Shown here piece after piece: positions 55,514 to 64,000 of a DNA stretch of 64,000 nt. The DNA comes from Cyclobacterium marinum DSM 745 (lineage in GTDB: Bacteria > Bacteroidota > Bacteroidia > Cytophagales > Cyclobacteriaceae): the NCBI RefSeq assembly GCF_000222485.1, contig NC_015914.1, positions 6,058,001 to 6,122,000 on the forward strand, in the 5' to 3' direction. Position 1 is the stretch's first letter. Each line of letters opens with the position of its first letter. The notes beneath the pieces are model-generated. The model was given only the letters and a program-made list of their open reading frames with translations, was not told the origin of the DNA and ran no database searches. The translations under genes were made by a program, and so were the position numbers.

Positions 55514-56906
55514 CAATGTCGTTTAGTTAAGGTTTATAAGTTATAAAATTACTGGGTCTGGCAGTATACCTTTTTATTCTAGGAACTGACCTGTTGGGCC
55601 GTACTATTTCAAGTTGAAGCAACAGTTTGAAAGCATAATCAGATATTTTTCCAATGATTTTGTCCATTCCTTGTTTGAGTTGATCAATTATAGATTTGGT
55701 TTTACGATACGCTTGGGTTCTGTTGATCTGATAAGTGTTTTTCCGTTTTTTATTACAGTAGTCAATCCCTTTTTTGGTAAGTGTTTTACTGAGGATGTTG
55801 CTCAAGTTGGCCCTGAGAATGATTCTATTAAAATCCTGGAGAACGGCCCTGGCCGTCTTTCCGCTCAGGTTTTCAAGTTCCGCCCTGGTTTTGAGTAGCT
55901 TGAAAGACTCTTCAACAGGCCATCTTTTCCTGTAAAGCTCACGTATTTCCTTGACAGGGTACTTCCTATGGTCAACTAGGTTGGTTATCAATATATGGTC
56001 TTCTCCTGATGCAATCGGTACCCGTACGAGCCTTAATTTGAGTGCCTCAGTAGGAATATTCCTTTCCCTACACCTGTTTAAGGCCTCTTTGGAAGGGGAC
56101 ACCTCTATGATCTGCTGTTTTTGGGTAGATGCTAAAAATGCTTTTGCATGTTTCCATCTGTTTGCCTTTACCCTGATGACAAAGGATTTCTGTTGCTGAA
56201 CCAATGTGGACATGAGCCAAAAGGCCGCATAAGCCCTATCCATTATAAGCAGGTCGCCCTGCCCTAGACAGGGAAGATGACTTTCACACAGAGCAAGTTC
56301 ACTTGTCCTGTAATGTTTGATCTTGGCATCTATACTGATTTGGTTGAGTACATCGTAGGCTTGGGAAACACGGGCTAACACTACTTTTCTCCCGTTTTCA
56401 GTCCGGGTTTCGAAATGGCCAAAACCTTTTGCCAATTCTTTGCTGTAAGGAAGCTGCAAAGTACTGCCGTCGATACCTATAAGCCGAAAACCTTTCCATT
56501 TACGAATATGGCTGGCTTTTTTATAATAAAAAGAACATTGTTGTTCATTGAGCCATGTAAACACCTTGGGGTTTAGTTTGGATCGTTGCTGACTGAATGC
56601 TCCTTTGGAATAGCTGACCGATTTGTCGGAAAAAAAATTATCAAGTTCTTGCTGAACACTCGATTTACCCAGGCCCAACATGAAGTAGATAAGATCTGTA
56701 AAACCCAAACACCGCTGACGAACAAACGCTGTGTTAGTCGTACGGAACCTATCGCGTGTTAATCCATTTTCTATATTGTTTTTTAATAGTTTTAAAAAGT
56801 CCTTCGAAAAGGAAAAGGACTTGATTGTTGTTAGATTATTTTCAAAAAAACTACGCTCCCTTTTCTTTCCTAAAAATAATAAAATTTCCTTAACTAAACG
56901 ACATTG
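55514..56906 (-). mobile_element. IS4-family insertion sequence, copy 2 (1393 bp, intact)
   Basis: Same 19-bp perfect terminal repeats as copy 1 (55514-55532 and 56888-56906), 10-bp target duplication, and a complete transposase frame. It is in the same orientation as copy 1, 24.8 kb away, and ends 39 bases from the susD stop. Confidence 0.95.
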
Positions 56907-56924
56907 ATAATCTGGGTTAAACAT
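55527..56924 (-). CDS. IS4-family transposase
   Basis: A DDE transposase of about 465 residues if translated from ATG 56924, which lies 18 bases outside the IS, in the flanking repeat element; the frame extends to 56978. Catalytic residues are GIDGSTLQLPYSKE (Asp), LLIMDRAYAAFWLM (Asp) and the C-terminal signature YRKRWPVEESFKLLK (Y-x2-R-x3-E-x6-K). It ends GRPSNFITYKP-like (ARPSNFITYKP). No in-frame ATG exists inside the IS before about residue 90, so either the start is non-ATG or it is supplied by the target. It should be able to move both copies. Confidence 0.9.
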   Translation of the reverse strand: MFNPDYQCRLVKEILLFLGKKRERSFFENNLTTIKSFSFSKDFLKLLKNNIENGLTRDRFRTTNTAFVRQRCLGFTDLIYFMLGLGKSSVQQELDNFFSDKSVSYSKGAFSQQRSKLNPKVFTWLNEQQCSFYYKKASHIRKWKGFRLIGIDGSTLQLPYSKELAKGFGHFETRTENGRKVVLARVSQAYDVLNQISIDAKIKHYRTSELALCESHLPCLGQGDLLIMDRAYAAFWLMSTLVQQQKSFVIRVKANRWKHAKAFLASTQKQQIIEVSPSKEALNRCRERNIPTEALKLRLVRVPIASGEDHILITNLVDHRKYPVKEIRELYRKRWPVEESFKLLKTRAELENLSGKTARAVLQDFNRIILRANLSNILSKTLTKKGIDYCNKKRKNTYQINRTQAYRKTKSIIDQLKQGMDKIIGKISDYAFKLLLQLEIVRPNRSVPRIKRYTARPSNFITYKP

Positions 56925-56944
56925 GGACCTGAAACCTTTAATTG

Positions 56945-58621
56945 TTACCAAGGTTTTCCGGAGTTTTGAAGTAACCACATTTTAGCATAAGGATGATCTT
57001 TACTTTGCCCGGCCGGGATATATTCAGTGTTTTCCAGTGAGGATAGGGCTTCTTCATAATTTACTAGGTAATTTGGGTCTAAATTTGGCGAGGGATACAT
57101 GTATCGAACCGGAATAGCAGCACCAAATTGAGTGACCGGTCCAGCCTCAAGTACCGGATATCCGGTGCGTCTCCAGTCAAACCACGCCTGTGGGTTTTGC
57201 CAGTTTGCCAACCATTTCTGTTCCATGATCCTTTGTTCTTTGTTATCCCCGGAAGCAAATGAAACTGAAGCTTGTTCATAATATGTGTCAAAATTAAAAC
57301 TTCCGGGATTTGAGAGTATGCCATATTTTTCCATTGATGCTTTGATTCCATCTTTGTAATGCATCTCAGGGTCACTGACACTAAACCCTCCCATTTGGGC
57401 GGCCTCAGCCATTAAAAACTTTACCTCACTATATGTAATTAAATTCATACTTACATATTCATCTTGATTTTTACGGTAACGCTCATGTAGGTATGAAATA
57501 TAGGGGCTTCTCTCGGGATGGTACCCTTCTTCATCATTCCCTTTATTGAATGCCATGGCTTCCACTATGGGCAAACCTACAGGCAGCCCCACATATAAAT
57601 TGGTATTCACATCAAGTCCCTCAGGTGCCGGTTTAAACCGAACTGTATATGATTCCCCCAAAATATTGGTGACTACCGAGTCCTTTTCTACCATCACCTC
57701 TTCGTCCCACTTGTATTGAACAGGCATCATCCACCGATATAATCTGGGATCATTTAAACCTATAAGTTTATCTACAATAGTTTGTGCCGGCTTTAGCAAT
57801 AAGTTGGGGTTAGGACTATTTAGCGGACCTCCCGGAGCTGCATTATTTTCATCAGTCCCTAGAAAATCGACTTTTGCCTCATCCGCATTGTCAGTAAAAG
57901 TAAATTGAACAGCTTCATCAAATTCATTTACCAAATCAATTCCTAAAGCAGTCATTTCTGACTTTTTACTAATCAAACGCATGCTGTAACGCATTCGCAA
58001 AGCATTGGCAAATTTTCTCCATTTCTGGGAATCTCCTCCATACAAAATATCTGATGAAGAATTTACTAAATCCTTGGCAGGGTCAAGGTTTTGAAGCAAG
58101 GCATCAGCCTCTTTCAAATCGATCATAATCCCTTTGTAAACCTCTTCTTGCCGATCATAATTTGGAAAGAAACCATCATTATTCGCCTGCAAGGCATTTG
58201 AGTAGGGAATATCACCATATAAATCACTCATCAGCCCAAAATGAAAAGACCGCATAATCAAGGCTATCCCTTTAAAGAATTGATTATCTTCTTCAATCGC
58301 ATTCTCGTATATTACTTGATTATTTCTAAGGATATCAAAATAGCTATTCCAAGACTCATGACCCCAACCGTAATAATTGACAACTACTGCTCCTTCATTG
58401 GTACCACGTTGTACATACTGCATGGCTCCTGCAATTTTAGAATTCTCATACCCTAAATTATGGTAGGTCTTAGCTGTATTTGATAATACGTAAGTAAGAA
58501 TATAATTTGAGGAAACTTGCTCAGGACTATTGGGATTTATGTTGACCTCAGTTAAGTCTTCACATGCCCAAAATGAAGCTATTAATCCAATAGAAAATAT
58601 ATTTTTTAATAGATTTTTCAT
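56945..58621 (-). CDS. SusD/RagB-like nutrient-binding outer-membrane lipoprotein
   Basis: About 558 residues from ATG 58621 with a lipobox-like signal (MKNLLKNIFSIGLIASFWAC EDL). Earlier in-frame ATGs at 58648 and 58630 overlap susC. Typical SusD-like_2 text: NINPNSPEQVSSNYILTYVL, GAMQYVQRGTNEGAVVV, SFHFGLMSDLYGDIPYSNAL, NADEAKVDFLG, NLITYSEVKFLMAEAAQMGG and QKWLANWQNPQAWFDWRRTG. It covers the SusC pore and delivers ligand, probably a peptide or oligosaccharide. Paired with susC, it is the last gene of the operon, followed by the repeat element and IS copy 2. Confidence 0.93.
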   Translation of the reverse strand: MKNLLKNIFSIGLIASFWACEDLTEVNINPNSPEQVSSNYILTYVLSNTAKTYHNLGYENSKIAGAMQYVQRGTNEGAVVVNYYGWGHESWNSYFDILRNNQVIYENAIEEDNQFFKGIALIMRSFHFGLMSDLYGDIPYSNALQANNDGFFPNYDRQEEVYKGIMIDLKEADALLQNLDPAKDLVNSSSDILYGGDSQKWRKFANALRMRYSMRLISKKSEMTALGIDLVNEFDEAVQFTFTDNADEAKVDFLGTDENNAAPGGPLNSPNPNLLLKPAQTIVDKLIGLNDPRLYRWMMPVQYKWDEEVMVEKDSVVTNILGESYTVRFKPAPEGLDVNTNLYVGLPVGLPIVEAMAFNKGNDEEGYHPERSPYISYLHERYRKNQDEYVSMNLITYSEVKFLMAEAAQMGGFSVSDPEMHYKDGIKASMEKYGILSNPGSFNFDTYYEQASVSFASGDNKEQRIMEQKWLANWQNPQAWFDWRRTGYPVLEAGPVTQFGAAIPVRYMYPSPNLDPNYLVNYEEALSSLENTEYIPAGQSKDHPYAKMWLLQNSGKPW

Positions 58622-58634
58622 GACTTTCATTAAG

Positions 58635-61600
58635 TTAAAATTCTGCATTTACTTTCAATCCTAAAGAACCTGTCCATGGCATAACATTGTAATATTCTAC
58701 TCCCTGAATCCATCGGTTTCCTGTTTGTCTGAAAGCCCTTTCCGGATCTATACCGTTTCCTGCTTCTGTCCATACAAATAGATTATTTCCTACTACTGAG
58801 ACGGACGCATTTCGCAAGCTTACTTTATCTAATAGCTTATTGGGTAAGCGATAAGTAAAAGCGACTTCTCTTAACTTGACATAAGTGGCACTGTATAAGT
58901 TTCGGTCTGGGAAAGGTCGGTTGGCATATCGATAAGCTTGAAAAGGGTTTAACCATTGGGTAGTTTCACCTCCTAAGTTTTCTATGTAAACAATATTGCC
59001 TTCAGCATCCCTACTTTCTCGCACCCCTACATTAAAACTGGCATCTTGCTCTCTATAACCTGCCTCTTCTCCAGTCCATGGCAAACCTCCGTAAGCAGCA
59101 TTTCGCCCCCCTATCCAATTGCCAAAATAGGCTTCAGGATTTTCTTTGATTTGATCTTCAATGGGCCTATTAGGGTCATAGGGCATTCCGGAAAGGGTTT
59201 CTTCTAACATTCCATTATTACCTAAAAACATCATGGTATTAGAGTAAAACTCTCCCCCTTGTCTCCAATCTATATTAGCATAAAAACTTAGGTTTTTATA
59301 GCTTAAAGTAGGCTGAAACGACACCATTAGGTCATGGTTGAAATTCCCAATCTTGACCAGGTTATTTACATCTTGATCTGCTTGATACAAGCCACTTCCG
59401 GTAAGTACAGGATATCCAAAATAGGGCGATTCAGTATCTTTCACAGTAAGCACCGGACGCATATATATGTCTCCTATATCTCCACCGACATAAGTTCTTA
59501 GCTCGGCTCCACTATAAGAAGTGAAATTATAATAAGTTATGCCATCTGCGAGTTCTTTGATGCTTGTCCTATTTCTAGAAAGATTGACATTCAAGTCCCA
59601 CCTAAAATCACCGGAAATAATTGGTGTAGTACTTAGTCCTAATTCAAAGCCTCGACTTTCTACCAAACCGGCGTTTATTAACTTGCTACTGGCTCCTGAT
59701 TCTATGGGAAGATCTATTGGTAATACTTGGTTTTTATTTCCTCGGACATAATAGGTAGCGTCAATTCCCAGCCTATTATTAAAAAGGGAAATATCAAAAC
59801 CTGCTTCTGAGGAAGTAGATATTTCAGGTTTCAATGAAGTATTTCGTAATAACCCTCCCATGTACATACTTTTCGCAGTACCCCAATCCAAGGCTGTATT
59901 GAAGGTAGGGATTAAACTATAGGGAGCCACATCATTTCCTACCTGAGCTATCCCTGCACGAAATTTAAATAAATCTACAAAAGAAGGCATGTCAACCATC
60001 TCAGAAATGATGGCACTTAATGAAGCTGAGGGGTAAAAGTAAGATCGGTTTTCAATCGGTAAAGTACTTGACCAATCATTCCTTGCAGTAATATCCAAAT
60101 AAAGTTTATCTCGAAACCCTGTAGAAACAGATCCATATATTCCATAGATTACTTTCCAAAATTGTTGGCTATCATAAGAAACTGTACCGGGTGCTCCATT
60201 AGAAATGGTATACAACATAGGAATGACCAACTGCCCTGCATTATTATCCATGAAGCCATACTTTTGCTCCATTCTGTTCGCTCCTGCCAATGCTGTAATG
60301 TTCCAGTCTTCATTAAAAACCTTTTGATAATTCAACATAAAATCCAAATTGCTCTCCTTGTTAGTATTGTTTCTTATGTGATACCCTCCATTAATTTGAT
60401 CATAATTATTGTAGGCAATAATTGCCTCTTGTTGTTCATCATATGAATCTCTCGCATAACGAAGCATCATGCTAAGGTTATTGGTGACATCATAATCTAG
60501 CTGTAGCTTACTGACTGTCCTGTTTCTATCAAAACCGGTGGGGTTTTCATTAACCACGAAATATGGATTGTTTTGCTTTTCTTTATATTTTCTTTGAAGG
60601 ATTCCTTCGGACCCCGGCACCCAGTACTGCTGAAGGTCAAGAATATTTACTTGGGCACCTGTTTCATATAAGCTCCTTACCGGAGAAGTTCTTCCACCAT
60701 CAATTATGGGGCGATTGTCTGAACCTGATTCTGTAATATTAATGGTTGCAGTTGCTCTTAGCCTATCTGTAATATGGTAACTGGTATTAAGTCCTATGGT
60801 GAGTCTTGAAAAATCTGTATTGGGGATAATTCCGGTGTTAGCCATATTCCCCACAGACAACCGAAAACTACCTTTGTCATAATCTCCATTGATTGCCACA
60901 TTATTGGTATTGGTATAACCGGTCTGAAAGAAATCTTTAAACCGATTTGGGTAAGACACCAGAGGTGCGGGTTCCCCATTGCTGTTCCATTGAACCCATT
61001 CTTCTCCAACATCCAGTTCCGGCCCCCAACTTTCGTTCTCACTTTCCTCAAAAACATGCGCTCCGCTCTTTCCGGAAGCAAATTCATTTTGAATGGGAAT
61101 GTATTTAAATGGAAAGTCCACCACCACCGATGAATTAACTGCAACACCAATTCCTTTTCTTCCGGAACCGGATTTTGTTGTGATCAATACTACACCATTG
61201 CCGGCTCTTGAACCATATAAAGCGGCTGCACTAGGCCCTTTTAGGATTGACACATTTTCTATATCATTGGGATTAATGTCTGAGATGGGATTTCCCATAT
61301 CTGCTCCGCCAAAACCATTGTTCAGCTTATTAGCAACAGGAACCCCATCAATCACAAATAATGGCTGGTTGTCATTGTTTAATGAATTGGCTCCTCGAAT
61401 AATTATATTCACAGATGAACCGGCCGTACCATCCATTTGGGAAATTTGTACTCCGGCAACCTTTCCTGCCATGGCATTCAGTACATTATTTTGCGGTGTC
61501 TCTGTCAGGTCTCTTCCTTCCACATTTCCTACCGAATACCCTAAAGATTGCTTCTCTCTTTTCACTCCCAAAGCAGTAACCACAGCCTCTTGGAGTGATT

Positions 61601-62306
61601 TCATATCTTCCTGCATCGTGATATCCACAATTTCCCGGTTCCCTATTGCCACCTCTTGCGTTTCAAAGCCAATAAAGGAAAATACCAAAATTGCATTATC
61701 ACCTTCAAACTCAAGAAAATATTCACCATTTTGATCAGTAACAGTGCCTATTGCAGTACCTTTTAATAGCACAGTTACACCTGGAAGACCCAGGCCATCA
61801 ATTTCAGAAACAACTTTTCCTCTAACACTTTGTACTACATCAGCAATTGATATACTTTCTGAAATCCCATTGCTGCCATTGGGCTTCATTGATATTAAGC
61901 CATTATTTTGAGCAACAAACTTGGACAAAACAGGGGTACCTGTACCGGACTGTCTGTTTTTTGCTATTATCACATAAGATCCCCCTCTCTGTTTTATGAA
62001 TGACAATTGGTTAGGGCTAAGGAGTTTGTCGAGATTCCTCTCCAAACCTCCCTGCCAGTCTATACTTCCCAAGTCTACATTAATGTTTTGGATCATTCTG
62101 TCAGCAAATAAAATATCTGCTTTATAATAAGCCTTAAGCTTATCAAGCGCTTCAGCCAAGGCCACACTGTTTTGAGCCTCTGCTTTCGGTATTTCTGCCA
62201 ACTGCCGAGAATTTAAGTTGTGGGCTTTGGCATCTGCAATCGGAACATGGTGCATAAAAATGCACAGTGCCCCAATCAAAAGTGAAAAGTGTAATTTTTT
62301 TTTCAT
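58635..62306 (-). CDS. SusC/RagA-like TonB-linked outer-membrane transporter with STN domain
   Basis: A 1223-residue transporter for active uptake with SusD. It has a signal peptide (MKKKLHFSLLIGALCIFMHH), a secretin/TonB N-terminal (STN) domain (about 45-115: ALDKLKAYYKADILFADRMI QNINVDLGSI), a carboxypeptidase-D-like Ig domain (VRGKVVSEIDGLGLPGVTVL LKGTAIGTVT), the plug (VTALGVKREKQSLGYSVGNV, NVLNAMAGKVAGVQISQMDG, LFVIDGVPVANKLN, SILKGPSAAALYGSRAGNGV) and a large beta-barrel ending MPWTGSLGLKVNAEF. The STN domain indicates it signals to the FecR anti-sigma factor encoded just upstream. Confidence 0.94.
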   Translation of the reverse strand: MKKKLHFSLLIGALCIFMHHVPIADAKAHNLNSRQLAEIPKAEAQNSVALAEALDKLKAYYKADILFADRMIQNINVDLGSIDWQGGLERNLDKLLSPNQLSFIKQRGGSYVIIAKNRQSGTGTPVLSKFVAQNNGLISMKPNGSNGISESISIADVVQSVRGKVVSEIDGLGLPGVTVLLKGTAIGTVTDQNGEYFLEFEGDNAILVFSFIGFETQEVAIGNREIVDITMQEDMKSLQEAVVTALGVKREKQSLGYSVGNVEGRDLTETPQNNVLNAMAGKVAGVQISQMDGTAGSSVNIIIRGANSLNNDNQPLFVIDGVPVANKLNNGFGGADMGNPISDINPNDIENVSILKGPSAAALYGSRAGNGVVLITTKSGSGRKGIGVAVNSSVVVDFPFKYIPIQNEFASGKSGAHVFEESENESWGPELDVGEEWVQWNSNGEPAPLVSYPNRFKDFFQTGYTNTNNVAINGDYDKGSFRLSVGNMANTGIIPNTDFSRLTIGLNTSYHITDRLRATATINITESGSDNRPIIDGGRTSPVRSLYETGAQVNILDLQQYWVPGSEGILQRKYKEKQNNPYFVVNENPTGFDRNRTVSKLQLDYDVTNNLSMMLRYARDSYDEQQEAIIAYNNYDQINGGYHIRNNTNKESNLDFMLNYQKVFNEDWNITALAGANRMEQKYGFMDNNAGQLVIPMLYTISNGAPGTVSYDSQQFWKVIYGIYGSVSTGFRDKLYLDITARNDWSSTLPIENRSYFYPSASLSAIISEMVDMPSFVDLFKFRAGIAQVGNDVAPYSLIPTFNTALDWGTAKSMYMGGLLRNTSLKPEISTSSEAGFDISLFNNRLGIDATYYVRGNKNQVLPIDLPIESGASSKLINAGLVESRGFELGLSTTPIISGDFRWDLNVNLSRNRTSIKELADGITYYNFTSYSGAELRTYVGGDIGDIYMRPVLTVKDTESPYFGYPVLTGSGLYQADQDVNNLVKIGNFNHDLMVSFQPTLSYKNLSFYANIDWRQGGEFYSNTMMFLGNNGMLEETLSGMPYDPNRPIEDQIKENPEAYFGNWIGGRNAAYGGLPWTGEEAGYREQDASFNVGVRESRDAEGNIVYIENLGGETTQWLNPFQAYRYANRPFPDRNLYSATYVKLREVAFTYRLPNKLLDKVSLRNASVSVVGNNLFVWTEAGNGIDPERAFRQTGNRWIQGVEYYNVMPWTGSLGLKVNAEF

Positions 62307-62449
62307 GTCAGATTCAGGGTTTTAATTATTAATATTGAGTGCTGCTTTCATTATTGTATTGTTCAAAATATTGGTTAACCATCTCTTTTTTAATCAACTA
62401 AAACAACTTATGAGGGATCATTTTCAGCGTTTTGAAAGACATTGAGAAC

Positions 62450-63445
62450 CTACTTGGAATCATAAAATCTAAAAATATTCTCTCCTGCTTCTATAGATAC
62501 TCCTAAAACCTGAGCTACCGCAGTAGCAAATTCCTCGGCATTTTCTGAGCGAAAGGAACCGGAAACTGTTAAACGATTAAGTGAGTCTTCGAGAATTTCC
62601 ACATCGACACCATAATTATCCTTAATTAGGTCCGATATCTCAGCCAAACTTGTCTGATTAAAAACGTATCGGTATTCCTTCCAGGAAGCGAATTCTTCAA
62701 TTGCCCTTACTTCCTTCAATTGCAAATCGCCATCAGGTTCCATGCGGGCTTTCTCTCCCGGTTTCAACATCACAGTTTCCCGACCTGAAGTATTGTGTTT
62801 TATCAGCTCAATTTTTCCTGATTTTAAATGTACTTCAGTATTTTGACGACGGTTGTAAACAGTAAATTCCGTACCGTGAACCACCACATCTAGACCATTC
62901 TTGGTTTGGACAATGAATTGATTGATGGGATCATGGGCAACATCAAAAGACGCTTCACCAGATAATTCCACTTGCCTTTGGTCAGAGAAATAGGGAAACC
63001 TAGCAGTTTTTAATTGGCTATTGGCATTTAAATAAACCACTGTGCCATCATTTAAAGCCAAAGTTGATAACTCTCCATAGCCTGTACGGTAAGTTTTCAC
63101 CCATACAAAGTCCAGTGCCCCGGAAAAAAATAGACCAATCAATACAATTGAGGCAACCATAAAGAGTTTATGTGCCGGCAGGTTAAACCTTATCTGCTGA
63201 GGAAAATTTTCTATTTTGTGAGGCTCACCATGATCTATTCTTTTATTAAAATCCAAAAATGCTTGCTCCACATTAGCCATGTATTGTAGGTTTTGTCTCT
63301 CCCATTCTTCCAAACAAGAATAAAACAATTCCTCATTTCTTGTGGATTCATTGATCCAATCATCAATCCACTTTTTTTGGATTACGGAGACTGATCCATT
63401 GAAGTATTTAATTAATAATTCCTTTATGGTTTCTATATCATGCAT
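62450..63445 (-). CDS. FecR-like anti-sigma factor
   Basis: A 331-residue membrane protein. The N-terminal cytosolic helical part binds the sigma factor (IKELLIKYFNGSVSVIQKKW IDDWINES). A single helix follows (LFMVASIVLIGLFFSGALDF, about 95-114), then the periplasmic FecR domain (GYGELSTLALNDGTVVYLNA NSQLKTARFPYF, LSGEASFDVAHDPINQFIVQ, GTEFTVYNRRQNTEVHLKSG). The C-terminal STN-like DUF4974 domain comes last (AEISDLIKDNYGVDVEILED, LTVSGSFRSENAEEFATAVA). It is downstream of the sigma gene and upstream of susC, the usual order of a cell-surface signalling unit. Confidence 0.93.
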   Translation of the reverse strand: MHDIETIKELLIKYFNGSVSVIQKKWIDDWINESTRNEELFYSCLEEWERQNLQYMANVEQAFLDFNKRIDHGEPHKIENFPQQIRFNLPAHKLFMVASIVLIGLFFSGALDFVWVKTYRTGYGELSTLALNDGTVVYLNANSQLKTARFPYFSDQRQVELSGEASFDVAHDPINQFIVQTKNGLDVVVHGTEFTVYNRRQNTEVHLKSGKIELIKHNTSGRETVMLKPGEKARMEPDGDLQLKEVRAIEEFASWKEYRYVFNQTSLAEISDLIKDNYGVDVEILEDSLNRLTVSGSFRSENAEEFATAVAQVLGVSIEAGENIFRFYDSK

Positions 63446-63490
63446 TATAATTCGAGTTATTGGTTAGGTAAAGGCGGGGAATTTGAAAGT

Positions 63491-64000
63491 TCAATTAAAA
63501 AGTTGGGTAAACGTTATTAACCAAAGCAGCCATTTATCCCTTAGCAACTGGCGAATGGTAATTTTAGAACGATAAAGTTGTGTTTCTACAGTTCTGATCG
63601 AAAGCCCAATTTCTGTAGAAATTTCTTTCATTGTTTTCCCTTCAAATTGGAACAATAGGTAAATTTTCCTTCGCTGACCGGGAAGGGTTTCAATGGCTTT
63701 TTCAAAATCTTGGTAAAGCTCTTCGTATTCCGTAATGCTATCCGGCTCATAAGTTTCAGGAATCCTGGGCTCTGTAGCGAGACTCAACTCTCCCTTTCGT
63801 GCCAAATCATGCTTTAGATAATTATAACCTCGATTTCTTACCGACTGGAATAAATAGGAGCGAATGGAAGTGTTTACCTTCAAATAAAGCTTTTGATCAT
63901 AAAAATGAACCAAAAGGTCGGAAACCAAATCTTGTGCAACTTCTTTTGACCCAACAAAACGAACTGCATGCGAACAAAGTGGTTGGTAATAGCGTTGAAA
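63491..64000 (-). CDS. ECF RNA polymerase sigma factor (FecI-like), 5' end outside window
   Basis: The frame is open to the window edge, so the start is missing. Read in frame from the edge it starts FQRYYQPLCSHAVRFVGSKE VAQDLVSDLLVHFY, the region 2 helix of a FecI-like sigma factor. Region 4 follows: TLPGQRRKIYLLFQFEGKTM KEISTEIGLSIRTVETQLYR SKITIRQLLRDK. A TTG inside the frame at 63928 is not the start. It should direct transcription of the susC/susD operon under FecR control. About 15-25 N-terminal residues are likely missing. Confidence 0.92.
   Translation of the reverse strand, partial: FQRYYQPLCSHAVRFVGSKEVAQDLVSDLLVHFYDQKLYLKVNTSIRSYLFQSVRNRGYNYLKHDLARKGELSLATEPRIPETYEPDSITEYEELYQDFEKAIETLPGQRRKIYLLFQFEGKTMKEISTEIGLSIRTVETQLYRSKITIRQLLRDKWLLWLITFTQLFN

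Noticed and set aside
30698..56916. Composite transposon with a 25-kb cargo
   Set aside because: Each IS has its own matching target duplication, so they inserted singly. There is no shared outer duplication that would show movement as one unit.
61093..61734. 213-codon plus-strand frame inside susC
   Set aside because: Long antisense frames are common over SusC genes because of codon use; the minus-strand product is a full SusC protein.

Overview
The window reads as a chromosomal segment of an AT-rich Bacteroidota bacterium, most likely a marine Cytophagales/Cyclobacteriaceae-type organism. This placement is inferred from family content: SusC/SusD with a FecI/FecR regulator pair, DUF3078, DUF2141 and DUF1573 proteins, a compact MenE ligase with MenB, 6-bladed beta-propeller lipoproteins, and -7 boxes of the Bacteroidota TAnnTTTG type. 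No species can be named from sequence alone.

Region 1 (1-21.3 kb) is mostly core metabolism: the 3' end of a tRNA, a DUF3078 protein, small membrane proteins, polyphosphate kinase, GyrB, a tight three-gene run (tryptophan 2,3-dioxygenase family, COG2509 flavoprotein, CoA-binding protein), a DUF1573 protein, TrpS, a phosphosugar mutase, divergent menE and menB, ATP-type PEP carboxykinase, a beta-propeller lipoprotein and an esterase. The menE operon ends with a 58-residue membrane protein that is easy to overlook.

Region 2 (21.6-23.7 kb) holds the most unusual object. Two identical, intact tRNA-Asp(GTC) genes, each with the same terminator, flank eight 79-bp tandem units. The units keep the 5' half of tRNA-Asp, but the anticodon arm is replaced by a perfect hairpin and the T-arm and 3' acceptor strand are lost. 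The array is exactly in phase with the second tRNA.

Region 3 (23.8-41.4 kb) is a stress and signalling region: large-subunit catalase with a DJ-1-like tail, topoisomerase IB, DUF808, two DUF1328 mini-proteins, DUF421, a PA2169-type four-helix protein, a PAS-rich histidine kinase, two receiver-only response regulators, two AraC-type regulators, a PNPOx-like stress protein and a sorbosone/glucose dehydrogenase-like lipoprotein. A frameshifted IS4-family element lies at 30.7-32.1 kb.

Region 4 (41.7-55.2 kb) carries catabolic and envelope genes: an FAD oxidoreductase, a double-hydrolase esterase, an alkaline-phosphatase-superfamily protein, a Rho-binding antiterminator homologue, a lipid kinase and a complete RND efflux operon. 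Region 5 (55.5-64 kb) has a second, intact IS4 copy next to a susC/susD pair with its FecR anti-sigma factor and an ECF sigma factor cut by the window end.

Both IS copies sit at the same internal position of a dispersed intergenic element with inverted ends. A third, empty copy lies at about 45.7-45.9 kb. The two IS copies are direct repeats that bracket about 25 kb of accessory genes.
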